DNA from: Betaproteobacteria bacterium
Lineage (GTDB): Bacteria > Pseudomonadota > Gammaproteobacteria > Burkholderiales > Casimicrobiaceae
Reading direction: 5' to 3'
DNA length: 30,526 nt
Assembly (NCBI GenBank): GCA_005883655.1
Contig: VBDA01000152.1
Coordinates: 1-30,526, forward strand
The position numbers were made by a program, and so were the translations under genes. Positions 7,440 through 16,459 of the stretch are shown here, one piece after another. The notes under the pieces are model-generated. The model did no database searches and was not told where the DNA came from. It was given only the letters and a program-made list of their open reading frames with translations. Position 1 is the stretch's first letter; each line of letters opens with the position of its first letter.

Positions 7440-10250
7440 TCACACAGTATGCAGCGCGAGCAGCTCCCTAAGGTTACGCATCAGCTCTTCTTCCTGGTAG
7501 GGCTTGCCGAGATAGGCGTCGATGCCGAGCTCCTTGGCGCGGTTGCGATGCTTTTCGGCGGTGCGCGACGTGATCATGATGATAGGAATGTGCGCAAGGT
7601 TGTTGTCTGCCTTGATGGTCTTCGCGAATTCGAATCCGTCCATCCGCGGCATCTCGATGTCGAGCAGGATCATATCAGGCCTACGCTCCGCCAATAACTG
7701 GAGCGCGTCGAGGCCGTCCTTGGCGGTGACCACGGCAAATCCTTCGCGCATGAGGAGCCGGCTGGTGATCTTGCGCACGGTCAGCGAATCGTCGACGATC
7801 ATGATCAGCGGCGGCCCCGCGGCCGCTGCAGCCGCAGCCGCAGCGGCGGCCGCCTGCGCAGTCTTGACCACCATCGGCGCTTCGGCGGCGGTATCCAGGC
7901 GTTGCGCAAGCTGCACCGGATTGATGATCAAAACAACTTCACCGGTGCCCAGCACCGTGGCGCCGGAAATCCCGGACACGCGCGCGAGTTGCGGCCCGAT
8001 ATTTTTCACGACCACTTCCTGGGTGCCGATCATCTGATCGACATGAACGGCAGCCAGCGTGTGTCCGCTGCGCAGCAGAAGCACCGAGTTGTACCGCGTA
8101 GTCTCCGGATTGTGGCCCGCGCTGCCGAGCAGCCGCGGCAAATAGAAAAACGGGTATTTTCGGTTCTGCCAGGAAACCTCGCGTGTCAGATAAAGGTTGA
8201 TCAGATCCTTGTCCTTGATCTGCTGTACCTGCTCGACCATCGGCGCGGGAAGCGCCCACAATCTTCCGGCCGCCTTGACCAGCACCGTTTGCGCAACCGC
8301 CAGTGTGAGCGGGAGGTAGGCGGTGAACGACGTTCCTTTTCCGGGATCGCTCGCGACGTCGACCCGTCCGCCGAGGGCGGCGATGTCCGAGCGGACGACG
8401 TCCATTCCCACGCCGCGACCGGAAATCTGCGTCACGGTTGTGGCGGTCGTGAATCCCGGGGCGAAGATGAATTCGATGAGCTGTGCCTCGGTCGGTTCTA
8501 CGTCACCCGTGATCAGGCCCTGTGCGCGCGCCTTGTCGCGGATGCGTCCGAAGTCGAGTCCTGCGCCGTCGTCGGTCAGCTCGATCGCAATTTCATTGCC
8601 CTGCTGGCGCACGTTGAGCGTTATCTCGCCGGTGTCCGGTTTGCCCGAATTTAGCCTCGTTTCACGGCTCTCGATACCATGGTCCAGCGCATTGCGCAGC
8701 AGGTGTTCGAGCGGTCCGACCAGTTTTTCCAGCACGGAGCGATCGAGCTCGACTTGCGTTCCGCGTATCTCGAGATTCGCGCGCTTGTCGAGCTCCTTGG
8801 CTGTTTGACGGAGAATGCGGTAGAGACGCTCCGACAAGCTGCCGAAGGGCACCGTGCGAATCGAAAACAGTTGTTGCTGCACGTCGCGGGAAAGCCGCGC
8901 TTGCGCCAGGAGCGCCGCGTCGGCCTCGTCGAGATTCTTCAGCAGCGATTGCTGGACCGTCGAAACGTCATTGACGCCTTCGGCGAGGCCTCGCGTCAGC
9001 TCCTGGAATCGCGTGTAGCGGTCGAACTCCAGGGGATCGAAGCCTTCCGCCGCCTCGTTGACCATCGACATCCGCGATTGGATCTGCGATTCGGCCTGGA
9101 TCTCGATTTCGCGAACCTGCGACCGCAGGCGAATCACGCTGCTGGTCAGTTCGAGCAGATTGCCCTTCAGCGAGTGCAGCTCGCCTTCGACGCGGGCGCG
9201 AGTGATGGCGACCTCGCCCGCCTCGTTGACCAGACGATCGATAAGGTCGGCACGCACGCGCAGCATCGCCCGGGCCTCGGTATCCGCGCCGGTCGGCTCC
9301 ACGCCCGCGGCGGCCGCCACGACCTCAGCCAAATGCGCTGGCCGCGTCGCTACGGGCAATACCGAAACTATCGTCGGTATCGCCGGTGACGCCATCGATG
9401 TCTCCACCGTCGCCGCGGCCTCCGCGGCCGTTTCCTCACCGATCCACGGCAGTACGGTATCGAACTCGCCTTTTTGCAGACGATCGAGCACGAACGCGAC
9501 ATGGTCGAGATCGTTGTCGAGCGCGTCGAAAAGCTCCGGCGACGCCAGCATCAACACATCGCCAGAGGACAGCCGGCTCTCCATCAGATGCGCGAGCTCG
9601 CCGAGCCTCATTGCGCCGGCCATGCGCGCGCTGCCCTTGAACGTGTGTAGCGTGCGCTGCAGCGCCTGGGAGGCGTCCTTGTCGGCGGGCTTGCGGCGCC
9701 AGGCGCGAAGCTGCTCACCGGTTTGCGGAAACAATTCCGCGGCTTCCTCGAGAAAAATCGGCAGCACCTGCCGATCGACGTCATCGTGGATGTTGGCGAG
9801 CGTTTCGGCGGCGGCAGACGCGCGCTTGGCGGTGGCCGCAGGGGGGGCCGCAGGGCGTGGCGCGGAAGAAGGCGGAGGCGATCGCTCCGCGGCGGCGGAT
9901 GATACGACCGCGGTCAGGATCGGACGATCGGCTGTCGCCAGCGCCGGGCGCTCAGGTCTCGGGGCCTCGACTGGTGGCGGCGTGCTCGCAACGGGTCGGG
10001 GACGGGGCGGAATCGTTTCATCCGCATCGGCTCCGCGAGCGGCGAAAGTTTCGCTGTTGCGGTCCTCGGGCTGGGGCCCGGTTTCCTGACGCAGCGCGTC
10101 GAGCGCGACGATAATTTCCGCCCCCTCGGCCTCGTCTGCGGGGCGGAATCCCGCCCGCTGATCGCGGTCAGTCCCGCGATCGCACGTGCAAGCACCGGCT
10201 GTGCGGCGCCCGGCAGCGGCGCGCCACGCTCCTGCAAGCCGAGCAGGCAT
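7440..10250 (-). CDS. pilL: PilL/ChpA chemotaxis histidine kinase, C-terminal part (HPt-CheA-CheW-REC)
   Basis: This is the kinase half of the large hybrid CheA-type histidine kinase that controls type IV pili. In order it holds: a histidine phosphotransfer domain with LHTFKGSARM (His codon 9645-9647); a CheA dimerisation region; the ATP-binding domain with EHLLRNALDHGIE (N box) and DDGAGLDFGRI plus SGRGVGMDVV (G boxes); a CheW-like adaptor domain; a run of 12 alanines; and a receiver domain with VDDSLTVRK, LLDIEMPRMDG and the KPY lysine. The first ~30 residues of this frame are not protein-like. The real entry is by frameshift from the upstream frame near 10140-10190, where DQRAGFRPADEAEGAE takes over. 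Without that shift, the kinase would need an internal start. An intrinsic terminator follows the stop codon. Confidence 0.9.
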   Translation of the reverse strand: MPARLAGAWRAAAGRRTAGACTCDRGTDRDQRAGFRPADEAEGAEIIVALDALRQETGPQPEDRNSETFAARGADADETIPPRPRPVASTPPPVEAPRPERPALATADRPILTAVVSSAAAERSPPPSSAPRPAAPPAATAKRASAAAETLANIHDDVDRQVLPIFLEEAAELFPQTGEQLRAWRRKPADKDASQALQRTLHTFKGSARMAGAMRLGELAHLMESRLSSGDVLMLASPELFDALDNDLDHVAFVLDRLQKGEFDTVLPWIGEETAAEAAATVETSMASPAIPTIVSVLPVATRPAHLAEVVAAAAGVEPTGADTEARAMLRVRADLIDRLVNEAGEVAITRARVEGELHSLKGNLLELTSSVIRLRSQVREIEIQAESQIQSRMSMVNEAAEGFDPLEFDRYTRFQELTRGLAEGVNDVSTVQQSLLKNLDEADAALLAQARLSRDVQQQLFSIRTVPFGSLSERLYRILRQTAKELDKRANLEIRGTQVELDRSVLEKLVGPLEHLLRNALDHGIESRETRLNSGKPDTGEITLNVRQQGNEIAIELTDDGAGLDFGRIRDKARAQGLITGDVEPTEAQLIEFIFAPGFTTATTVTQISGRGVGMDVVRSDIAALGGRVDVASDPGKGTSFTAYLPLTLAVAQTVLVKAAGRLWALPAPMVEQVQQIKDKDLINLYLTREVSWQNRKYPFFYLPRLLGSAGHNPETTRYNSVLLLRSGHTLAAVHVDQMIGTQEVVVKNIGPQLARVSGISGATVLGTGEVVLIINPVQLAQRLDTAAEAPMVVKTAQAAAAAAAAAAAAGPPLIMIVDDSLTVRKITSRLLMREGFAVVTAKDGLDALQLLAERRPDMILLDIEMPRMDGFEFAKTIKADNNLAHIPIIMITSRTAEKHRNRAKELGIDAYLGKPYQEEELMRNLRELLALHTV
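7818..7853 (-). repeat. Alanine-codon run in PilL between the CheW-like and receiver domains
   Basis: Twelve consecutive alanine codons, mixing GCG, GCC, GCT and GCA, lie just before GPPLIMIVDDS, the start of the receiver domain. They form a flexible or helical linker between the adaptor and receiver domains. The mix of codons argues against very recent triplet expansion, although the GC-rich repeat could still slip. It is in frame and does not disturb either domain. Confidence 0.8.
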
Positions 10251-13150
10251 GCCTCGAGTGCTTTGGAGACCGTCGCCACCAACGGGAAGCCGCCGGTGCG
10301 GTGAATGCCGCAGAGCGTATGAGCCGCACGCACCATCGCCTGCGAAGGAGTCGCGCTCGAGTCGAATTGGAGCGCGGTCAGCTCTGCGTCGAGTGTCGCG
10401 AGATGCTGCTGCGCTTCGTCACACAGTATGCGGAAAAGTGCCGTCGATAAGGTGACGTCACCGACCGTAATCTCGTCCGGTTCCGCAGGTGCACGCACGG
10501 GTTCCACCGCAGAGCGCAGGGAGTGCACCGTGGCGATTGGCTTGAACTGGATGATCTCGGCACTATCGAACACAGGCATCGAATCGCCAGCGGGACGTTC
10601 GATATGAGGCAGCGCGGTATCGTCGAGCTCGATCACCTCGATCGCCGCCGATATCATGGGTGCGGATTGCGACAGGCGAGCAGGAGCAGGCGATGGTTGT
10701 TGCGCCCCAGGTAGTGCCGACATTTGAGGGTGGGGCAGCTCGGTCTCCGCTTTGGCCAGCGCCGCACGAAGTGGTGCGGGGTCGGGTTTAACGCGTCCGG
10801 TTTGTCGCAGCGTGTTCAACCACTCGCGAAAGCTCGTTTGCGCCACGTCGATCAACGCGAGCATCGCTGGCGTTGCCGGCCGATCATCTTCGAGCAGCAG
10901 GTTGTGTGCTTTTTCCACTTCGAACGCGAGATCACCAAGCTCGGTCAGGCCGACCATGCGTCCGCTGCCTTTCAAGGTGTGAAAGCCGCGCCGTATCGTC
11001 GTCAGCGCCTCGCGGTCGTCCGGACGCGCATGAAGCTCGACCGCGCTGGAGGCGATCGCGTCGAGCACCTCGTCGGCTTCGGTCAAATAAATGTCGAGCA
11101 GCTCGGCATCGAATTGCGAGGCGTCCGTTTCGAGCAAACGCATGGTTTCCTCGGACGGTGCCGGCGCCGGCTCGGCAGACCCAGTTGAAGAGATCGCCGC
11201 GACGGCTTCCCGCAGCGCCGCAGTGTCGCCCATGGGTGCATGCAAAAGTTCCGCCAGCGCCGCGTCGGCGCCTTCCTCGAGACGCACGTCGCCGAGCAGC
11301 TTAGCGTCATCCTTGAGCGTTGTCAGGTCGACCGCAAGACGCTCGCGCGCCGGTGCATCTCCCGGCGCACGCTGAAATGCGGCCAAAGTCGCGGGCAGCC
11401 CGACCTGCAAATCAGCCACTGCGCTCTCAAGCGTATCCTCCTCCGCTGCCGGAGCCGTGGGCGCGATCCCCAGACGCTGCGCCAGGAGAGGCTCGATCAG
11501 CCTGTCACGGTCGGGCCTTTGCTGCTCGACCGCCTCGATGTAGAAGCCAAGCCCGGAGAGCGACTCGGCGAGCAGCTCCAGGTCTTCGTTCTCGACCGGC
11601 GTATCCGGGTTGACGTATTCGTCGATCTGCTGCTGACAGAGCGCGAGCAACTGCTCGGCCCGTTCCAAGCCAAGCATCTTGAGCGCACCCGCGATCTGCT
11701 TGCTGTCGTGGGCGAGGGTTGCCAGCTCGGCACGCTTGGAGTGATCGCGGAAAAAAGCGTCGAGCACCTGCTCGAGATGACGCAGGTTGGCCTGGATTTC
11801 GCGCGCGACCTGCGCCAGGAGCAGCCGCTCCTGCGCGCGACGCGCCATTTCGTCGAGGAGTGGCGCCGACACGGCGCCGGTGATCGGCTTGTTTTGCTGG
11901 GCAGCGTCGAGCCGCGCAATCATCGCCTCGACCTGCTTCGGGAAATCGGGTGAATGCGATGCAAAATTCTCGATCGCCGACTCAGCGAGAAGGATCGCCG
12001 TGGCGTATTCCATTGCCATGGCCTCGGGAACCGCCGTGGTGCCCATCTTGTCGAGCCGGCTCGCGAGCGTGGACGCGAGACGCGACAACGATGGTTCGCC
12101 TATCGCGGCGGTCTTGTCCCGCAGCTGCGAAAGATTCTGTTTGAGCTTGGGCAGATTCTCGGGGCGCCCTCCGGTCAACTTCAGCCACAAGTCCTTGGTC
12201 GAGGAGAGCAGCTCACGCGCTTCGCGCAGCAGCGGCTGCACGCGCACCACGTCGGCGGACAGCACTTCGGCGCTCGGAATCAGGCCGGGCAATCGGTACG
12301 CGCGCTGCACTGCCTGGACCTGCGGCCCCACCGGAGCGCTGATCGCAACGTAATAAAGCACCTCTCGGCGCATGCGGTCGGCGACTTTGGCCGAACCCTC
12401 GACAAAGCGTCGGATCTGCAAGTCGACGCGGCCGCAAAGCTGCTTGACGCCAAAACCGCTTTCAACACCCTTTTCGACGATGCTCTCAAGCAGCGCTCCC
12501 ACCGTCCACCAGAACGAGCGCTGAGAGGAGTGGGTTTGAACGTCCTCTATGCCCTGGATTGCATCGCGCATCTCGCGGGCAGCCTCCTCGTCTCCATGCA
12601 GCCAGGCAAGCAGCCCGCGCTGGTAGAGCCTGCGTTGCTTGATCAGAAATGAAGGCAGTTTCTGCGAGGCGACGGTCTTCACCGACGCGATTTTCGGCGC
12701 CCGAGGCGAGAGGTCCGGATAGAAAAGGTCAGTCGGCGCCGACGCTTTTATGCCACGTGCCTGCTGCATCAGCTCGTACTCTGGAAACAGCTTGAGCGGC
12801 ACCGGATCCGCCCCGCCGACCAGCTCATCGAGAAAGATCTTGAGCTTGCGACACGCGCGGTCGATCAAATCGCAGGCCTCCTGCGCCTCCTGCGGCGCCA
12901 ATTCTTCGAGCCGGCTGAGCTGACGTTCGAGTTCGTCGGTGTAAGCGGTCACGGCGTCAAGGCCGACCATCTGGATCGCGCCAGCCGCTTGGTGAACGTG
13001 CGAGCGGGCGTGCTTGAGCGACGTGATTTCGTGCGGCGACGCCTTAAAGAGGGCGAGCGCATCCAGGCCGCGCGAAAGCGCCTGGCCAATCTCTCCCTGA
13101 ACCCAGGTCAGCGGTCCGAGATCAAAATCCGGTGCGGTGTCGGTAGTCAC
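9914..13150 (-). CDS. pilL: PilL/ChpA chemotaxis histidine kinase, N-terminal part (multiple HPt domains)
   Basis: N-terminal half of the Chp-system kinase, starting MTTDTAPDFDLGPLTWVQGE. It contains a FimL/PilL-type N-terminal region with degenerate phosphotransfer helices. A clear HPt domain follows with FHTLKGSGRMVG (His about residue 724). A further HPt-like domain has AHTLCGIHRTGG (His about residue 944), where the usual lysine position is altered, as is common in ChpA proteins. The protein is normal up to ARAIAGLTAISG near 10150. Beyond this the frame runs into arginine/serine-rich non-protein-like sequence to 9914, while the adjacent frame continues PilL. Together the two frames give about 1,900 residues, a normal PilL/ChpA length. 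I read this as one gene with a single frameshift around 10140-10190. It lies 94 nt after pilJ. Confidence 0.88.
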   Translation of the reverse strand: MTTDTAPDFDLGPLTWVQGEIGQALSRGLDALALFKASPHEITSLKHARSHVHQAAGAIQMVGLDAVTAYTDELERQLSRLEELAPQEAQEACDLIDRACRKLKIFLDELVGGADPVPLKLFPEYELMQQARGIKASAPTDLFYPDLSPRAPKIASVKTVASQKLPSFLIKQRRLYQRGLLAWLHGDEEAAREMRDAIQGIEDVQTHSSQRSFWWTVGALLESIVEKGVESGFGVKQLCGRVDLQIRRFVEGSAKVADRMRREVLYYVAISAPVGPQVQAVQRAYRLPGLIPSAEVLSADVVRVQPLLREARELLSSTKDLWLKLTGGRPENLPKLKQNLSQLRDKTAAIGEPSLSRLASTLASRLDKMGTTAVPEAMAMEYATAILLAESAIENFASHSPDFPKQVEAMIARLDAAQQNKPITGAVSAPLLDEMARRAQERLLLAQVAREIQANLRHLEQVLDAFFRDHSKRAELATLAHDSKQIAGALKMLGLERAEQLLALCQQQIDEYVNPDTPVENEDLELLAESLSGLGFYIEAVEQQRPDRDRLIEPLLAQRLGIAPTAPAAEEDTLESAVADLQVGLPATLAAFQRAPGDAPARERLAVDLTTLKDDAKLLGDVRLEEGADAALAELLHAPMGDTAALREAVAAISSTGSAEPAPAPSEETMRLLETDASQFDAELLDIYLTEADEVLDAIASSAVELHARPDDREALTTIRRGFHTLKGSGRMVGLTELGDLAFEVEKAHNLLLEDDRPATPAMLALIDVAQTSFREWLNTLRQTGRVKPDPAPLRAALAKAETELPHPQMSALPGAQQPSPAPARLSQSAPMISAAIEVIELDDTALPHIERPAGDSMPVFDSAEIIQFKPIATVHSLRSAVEPVRAPAEPDEITVGDVTLSTALFRILCDEAQQHLATLDAELTALQFDSSATPSQAMVRAAHTLCGIHRTGGFPLVATVSKALEACLLGLQERGAPLPGAAQPVLARAIAGLTAISGRDSAPQTRPRGRKLSSRSTRCVRKPGPSPRTATAKLSPLAEPMRMKRFRPVPDPLRARRHQSRPRDLSARRWRQPIVRS

Positions 13151-13244
13151 GTTGCGTCATCATGCGGATTCTTGAATCAGGAGCGAACAAGGTCTCGCAT
13201 GCAAGAACCGCGCCGGCCGACGGGCACCGGCCGCAAGCGCCGCT

Positions 13245-15455
13245 TCATACCTTGAAGCCGGCGACCGAGCTGCGCAGCTCCGCGGCGAGCTTGGTCAGCT
13301 GTCCGATCGACACGTTGGTCTGCTTGGTGCCTTCGGTGGTTTCCTCGGTGATTTTCAGGATGCCTTGCATGCCCCGGGTAACGTCTGATACCGACGCCGA
13401 TTGCTTTTGCGTCTGCGCGGAAATGCCGCCGATCAGCTCCGCCAGGTCCCGCGAAACCTTGCGAATTTCGTCCAGCGCCTGCCCTGCAGCGTCAGAAAGC
13501 TTGGTTCCTTCGACCACCCCGACGGTGCTCTTTTCCATCGCCGCCACGGCGTCCTGGGTGTCGGCTTGAATCGTCTTCACGATCGCCTCGATCTGCTTGG
13601 TGGCTTCGCCGGAACGCTCGGCCAGGCGTTGGACTTCCTCCGCCACGACGGTGAATCCGCGGCCGGCCTCACCAGCGGAGGCCGCCTGGATTGCGGCGTT
13701 GAGCGCGAGCACATTGGTCTGCTCGGTAATGTCCGAGATCAGCTCCACGATCTCGCCGATTTCGAGCGACGATTCGCCCAGGCGCTTGATCCGTTTGGCG
13801 GTGTCCTGAATCTGCGTTCTGATTTCGTTCATGCCGGCGATCTGATTGTGCACCGCCTGCCCGCCTTTTTCAGCGGCGGCGAGCGACTGCTGTGCCACCC
13901 GCGCCGACTGGGCAGCGGTTTGTGAGACCTCGTTGATCGACTGCGCCATCTGCAGCACCGAAGCCGAGGCTTGCTGGATCTCCCGGTTCTGCCGCTGCGA
14001 CGCCTCATAGAGCCGGTTCGAGATCGCCTGCGCGTCGGTGGTTGCCTTCGCCACCTGGTCGGTCGCGGAGTTGATTCCGCGGACCAGCGTGCGCAGCTCT
14101 TCGATGGTGAAGTTGATCGAATCGGCGATCGCACCGGTGACGTCCTCGGTCACCGAAGCCTGGACGGTGAGGTCGCCGTCGGCGAGATTTCCCATCTCGT
14201 TCAACAGCCGCAGAATGGCTTCCTGGTTGCGCTTGTTCTCCTGCTCGCTCTCGTACGCGCGCACCCGCGCGTCGTCGAGGAAGACCTTGCCCAGCAAGAT
14301 GAGGATGAGCAGTGCGAAGAAGGCGAATGTCATCGCGGCCCAGAACGTAAAGTTGCGCGCCCCGGTCTGATTCTCAAATTCGCCAGTAAGCTTGTTTGTG
14401 TCGCCGAGCAATGGTTCCGACTCCTGATTGATCACTCGCGCCGCGCGCTTGGCAACGACCAGCCGCGACATGTTCTGCAGGATGGCGTTGACGCCGTCCT
14501 GATATGACGCAAACTTCTTTTGCAGCTCGGTCAGCGTCGCACGCGCGTCTTCCGCCCGCACGCCGGCGAGGCGCAAAGTATCGCTCCCTTTGAGCAAGCC
14601 ATTCAGGATGTCGCGGAAGGTCCCGGCGTCCTTACCGAGAAGGAACGCCACTTCGGGATCGATTTCATCGGAAGAAACGAGCGAGTTCGCGTTCTTTGCG
14701 ATGCGCTGAGAAAGCACCGCGAGCTGATTGGTGAAATCGACCTCGCGCAATGTGCCGCCGCCCGCTGCGACCTGGGCCGACGCCTGCTGCGCGAGCTCGA
14801 GCAACTCGTTGTTGCCCTTGTTGATGGTGTCGAGGCCCTTGGAAAGCGCCACCAGCGCGGGCTGGTTGTCGACCACATCGGTCGCATTTTTCTCGACCAT
14901 GACCCATCGCTTGGTAACGTTGTCCAACAACGGTCGCAACGACTCGTTGCTGGTCGCATCGATGTTTATGCCCTTGACGTTGCCGCCCTTGGTCAGCGCA
15001 TCGAGGTCGGCGCGAAAGCGGTCTCTGGAGTCCTTGACGCCCTCGAACGCAGGTCCGTTGCCCTGAACCGCGAGCGAGGTCCCCCGCGCGAGACGCTGCG
15101 AAAGCATTTGCATTTCGGTCGCGGTGGTTCCGCTGGCAGTCGCCTGGGTCGAGACCCGGGCATTCAGGAAAAGCATCACCAGCGCCAGCAGTATGAAAAC
15201 CACCAGCAAGACGCCCAGCACCTGAAATTGGCGAACGATCGGCAGGTGGCCAATGATCCACAAATGACCCGGCTGGCGCATCTCCGGGCTTGTGGCGCGC
15301 ATTTGCTCCATGATCGACACGGCCGCAAGCGGATCGTAGCCGGTCTGCCGCCTGGTCATCTTGACTTGCGTCGTCGGCTCGTCGAATTCAGCGTTATCCT
15401 CCTCCCGCCCCGCAGCCGGCCCCGGACTGAATAGAGTCTTTAAGCTAAGAGCCAT
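13245..15455 (-). CDS. pilJ: PilJ, type IV pilus methyl-accepting chemotaxis protein
   Basis: Inner-membrane chemoreceptor of the Pil-Chp array. A ~70-residue cytoplasmic N-terminal extension precedes a first membrane helix (LGVLLVVFILLALVMLFLN). A periplasmic PilJ-type sensor region follows, then a second helix (FWAAMTFAFFALLILILLG), a HAMP-like linker, and a signalling domain with the hairpin tip EQTNVLALNAAIQAASAGEA and GFTVVAEEVQRLAERS. The start at 15455 (736 residues) is chosen because GGGGAGA lies six bases upstream; the TTG at 15470 would overlap that ribosome site. The gene is intact. It sits 57 nt after pilI and 94 nt before pilL in the usual cluster order. Confidence 0.95.
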   Translation of the reverse strand: MALSLKTLFSPGPAAGREEDNAEFDEPTTQVKMTRRQTGYDPLAAVSIMEQMRATSPEMRQPGHLWIIGHLPIVRQFQVLGVLLVVFILLALVMLFLNARVSTQATASGTTATEMQMLSQRLARGTSLAVQGNGPAFEGVKDSRDRFRADLDALTKGGNVKGINIDATSNESLRPLLDNVTKRWVMVEKNATDVVDNQPALVALSKGLDTINKGNNELLELAQQASAQVAAGGGTLREVDFTNQLAVLSQRIAKNANSLVSSDEIDPEVAFLLGKDAGTFRDILNGLLKGSDTLRLAGVRAEDARATLTELQKKFASYQDGVNAILQNMSRLVVAKRAARVINQESEPLLGDTNKLTGEFENQTGARNFTFWAAMTFAFFALLILILLGKVFLDDARVRAYESEQENKRNQEAILRLLNEMGNLADGDLTVQASVTEDVTGAIADSINFTIEELRTLVRGINSATDQVAKATTDAQAISNRLYEASQRQNREIQQASASVLQMAQSINEVSQTAAQSARVAQQSLAAAEKGGQAVHNQIAGMNEIRTQIQDTAKRIKRLGESSLEIGEIVELISDITEQTNVLALNAAIQAASAGEAGRGFTVVAEEVQRLAERSGEATKQIEAIVKTIQADTQDAVAAMEKSTVGVVEGTKLSDAAGQALDEIRKVSRDLAELIGGISAQTQKQSASVSDVTRGMQGILKITEETTEGTKQTNVSIGQLTKLAAELRSSVAGFKV

Positions 15456-15512
15456 GTTTCGTCTCCCCAACAGGGTCGTACGCGTGCGACGTTCGAATAG
15501 TCAATTGGGCCT

Positions 15513-16043
15513 CTACACGCCAACTTGAAGAAAACCCGGATCCCGTGCCAGCAGTGCGAGATCGATTTCCTGCCACATTCCGCCCTCGCGATCGGTCCAG
15601 CGCGCGCCGTACCATGCAGGCGCGTGCGACGCTGAATCGCCTCGGACGAGCTCGACAAGGTTGCGCAGGCCCAACACCCGCTCAACGACCAAGCCCGCGC
15701 GCAACTCGCCGACGCGCGGGCCGAACAACACCAGTCGCGCGGGTGCGGTTCCGTGCGCAGAGGGCTGGACCTCGTGACCCAGAAAGCCGCCGAAATCGAT
15801 GATGCTGTACAGGTTGCCGCGAATATTTGCGATGCCCAGATACCACGACCTGGTCAGGGGCACCGTCGCAACCGTTGGAACGGCGATCACCTCGCCGGCG
15901 TCCGCGAGCCGGATCAGCCACTGGTTTCCGGCACATGCGAGTCCGAGGCGCGACTGTTCGACCTGGGCGGTAGTCTTCGCCGCCAGGCGTGTCGCAAGCT
16001 CCTGCTGGAACGCGCGAAGATTGAGCTTGCCGGCACGGGCCAT
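15513..16043 (-). CDS. pilI: PilI, CheW-like adaptor
   Basis: A 176-residue CheW-domain protein expected to couple PilJ to the PilL kinase. The CheW core is visible: GNQWLIRLADAGEVIAVP, LGIANIRGNLYSIIDFGGFL (the conserved N-x-RG segment) and LVLFGPRVGELRAGLVVERV. Its ATG at 16043 lies nine bases after the pilH stop, consistent with one transcript. The ribosome site is weak, which suggests translational coupling. The length is typical for PilI and no odd residues are seen. If the pilH frameshift is real, the run-on pilH frame would be translated across most of this gene in another frame. Confidence 0.93.
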   Translation of the reverse strand: MARAGKLNLRAFQQELATRLAAKTTAQVEQSRLGLACAGNQWLIRLADAGEVIAVPTVATVPLTRSWYLGIANIRGNLYSIIDFGGFLGHEVQPSAHGTAPARLVLFGPRVGELRAGLVVERVLGLRNLVELVRGDSASHAPAWYGARWTDREGGMWQEIDLALLARDPGFLQVGV

Positions 16044-16052
16044 CAGAAGCAG

Positions 16053-16416
16053 CTAGCCGAGCGCCGTGATCTTCGCGAGCAGCTCGTCGCGGTCGACCGG
16101 CTTGACGATGTAGTCGCGGGCGCCCTGCCGCATACCCCAGATCTTGTCGGTTTCCTGGCTCTTGGACGTGCAAAGAATAATCGGGACGGTCCGCGTGACG
16201 GGATCGCGGCTGATTGCCCGGGTCGCTTGGAAACCATTGAGACCCGGCATCACCACATCCAATCAGATCCGGCTTGACCGTCTTGGCCTTGAGAATGGCG
16301 TCCTCTCCGTTGTCGCTGGCGACAACCTCGTATCCCGCCTTGGTAAGCATGTCGTTCAGGACGTGACGCTCCGTCGGAGAGTCATCGACGATCAGAACCC
16401 GCTTGATTGCCATCAT
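16053..16416 (-). pseudogene. pilH: PilH response regulator, frameshifted before the phospho-acceptor aspartate
   Basis: PilH is a single-domain CheY-like regulator of pilus retraction. The N-terminal half is normal: IKRVLIVDDSPTERHVLNDM and later VKPDLI. Directly after this the frame changes: DVVMPGLNGFQATRAI, TVPIILCTSKSQETD and IVKPVDRDELLAKI follow in another frame to the TAG at 16053. Compared with the expected PDLI-LM-DVVMPG, about five bases are missing at 16261. The aspartate that accepts the phosphate is the first residue after the break. As read, translation from 16416 or 16413 would produce a 244-residue run-on protein ending at 15682, without that aspartate or the lysine motif. 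The start pair ATGATG is preceded by AAAGGGTGGG. All other family features are preserved. Confidence 0.87.
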
Positions 16417-16459
16417 TTCCCACCCTTTGCTACGCCCCCGGGCGTCGTCCGGCGCCCCG

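Noticed and set aside
10140..10190. Programmed frameshift in pilL
   Set aside because: I see no convincing slippery heptamer or downstream stem, and other genes in the window show similar breaks; error or mutation is simpler.
13151..13244. Gap between pilL and pilJ with a GGCCG/CGGCC inverted repeat
   Set aside because: The repeat is short and GC-rich, with no T-run and no promoter hexamers that I can support.
15682..16416. A 244-codon frame starting as PilH
   Set aside because: Only the first ~51 residues are PilH; the rest is out-of-frame sequence over pilH and pilI, so I treat it as a frameshift product rather than a gene.
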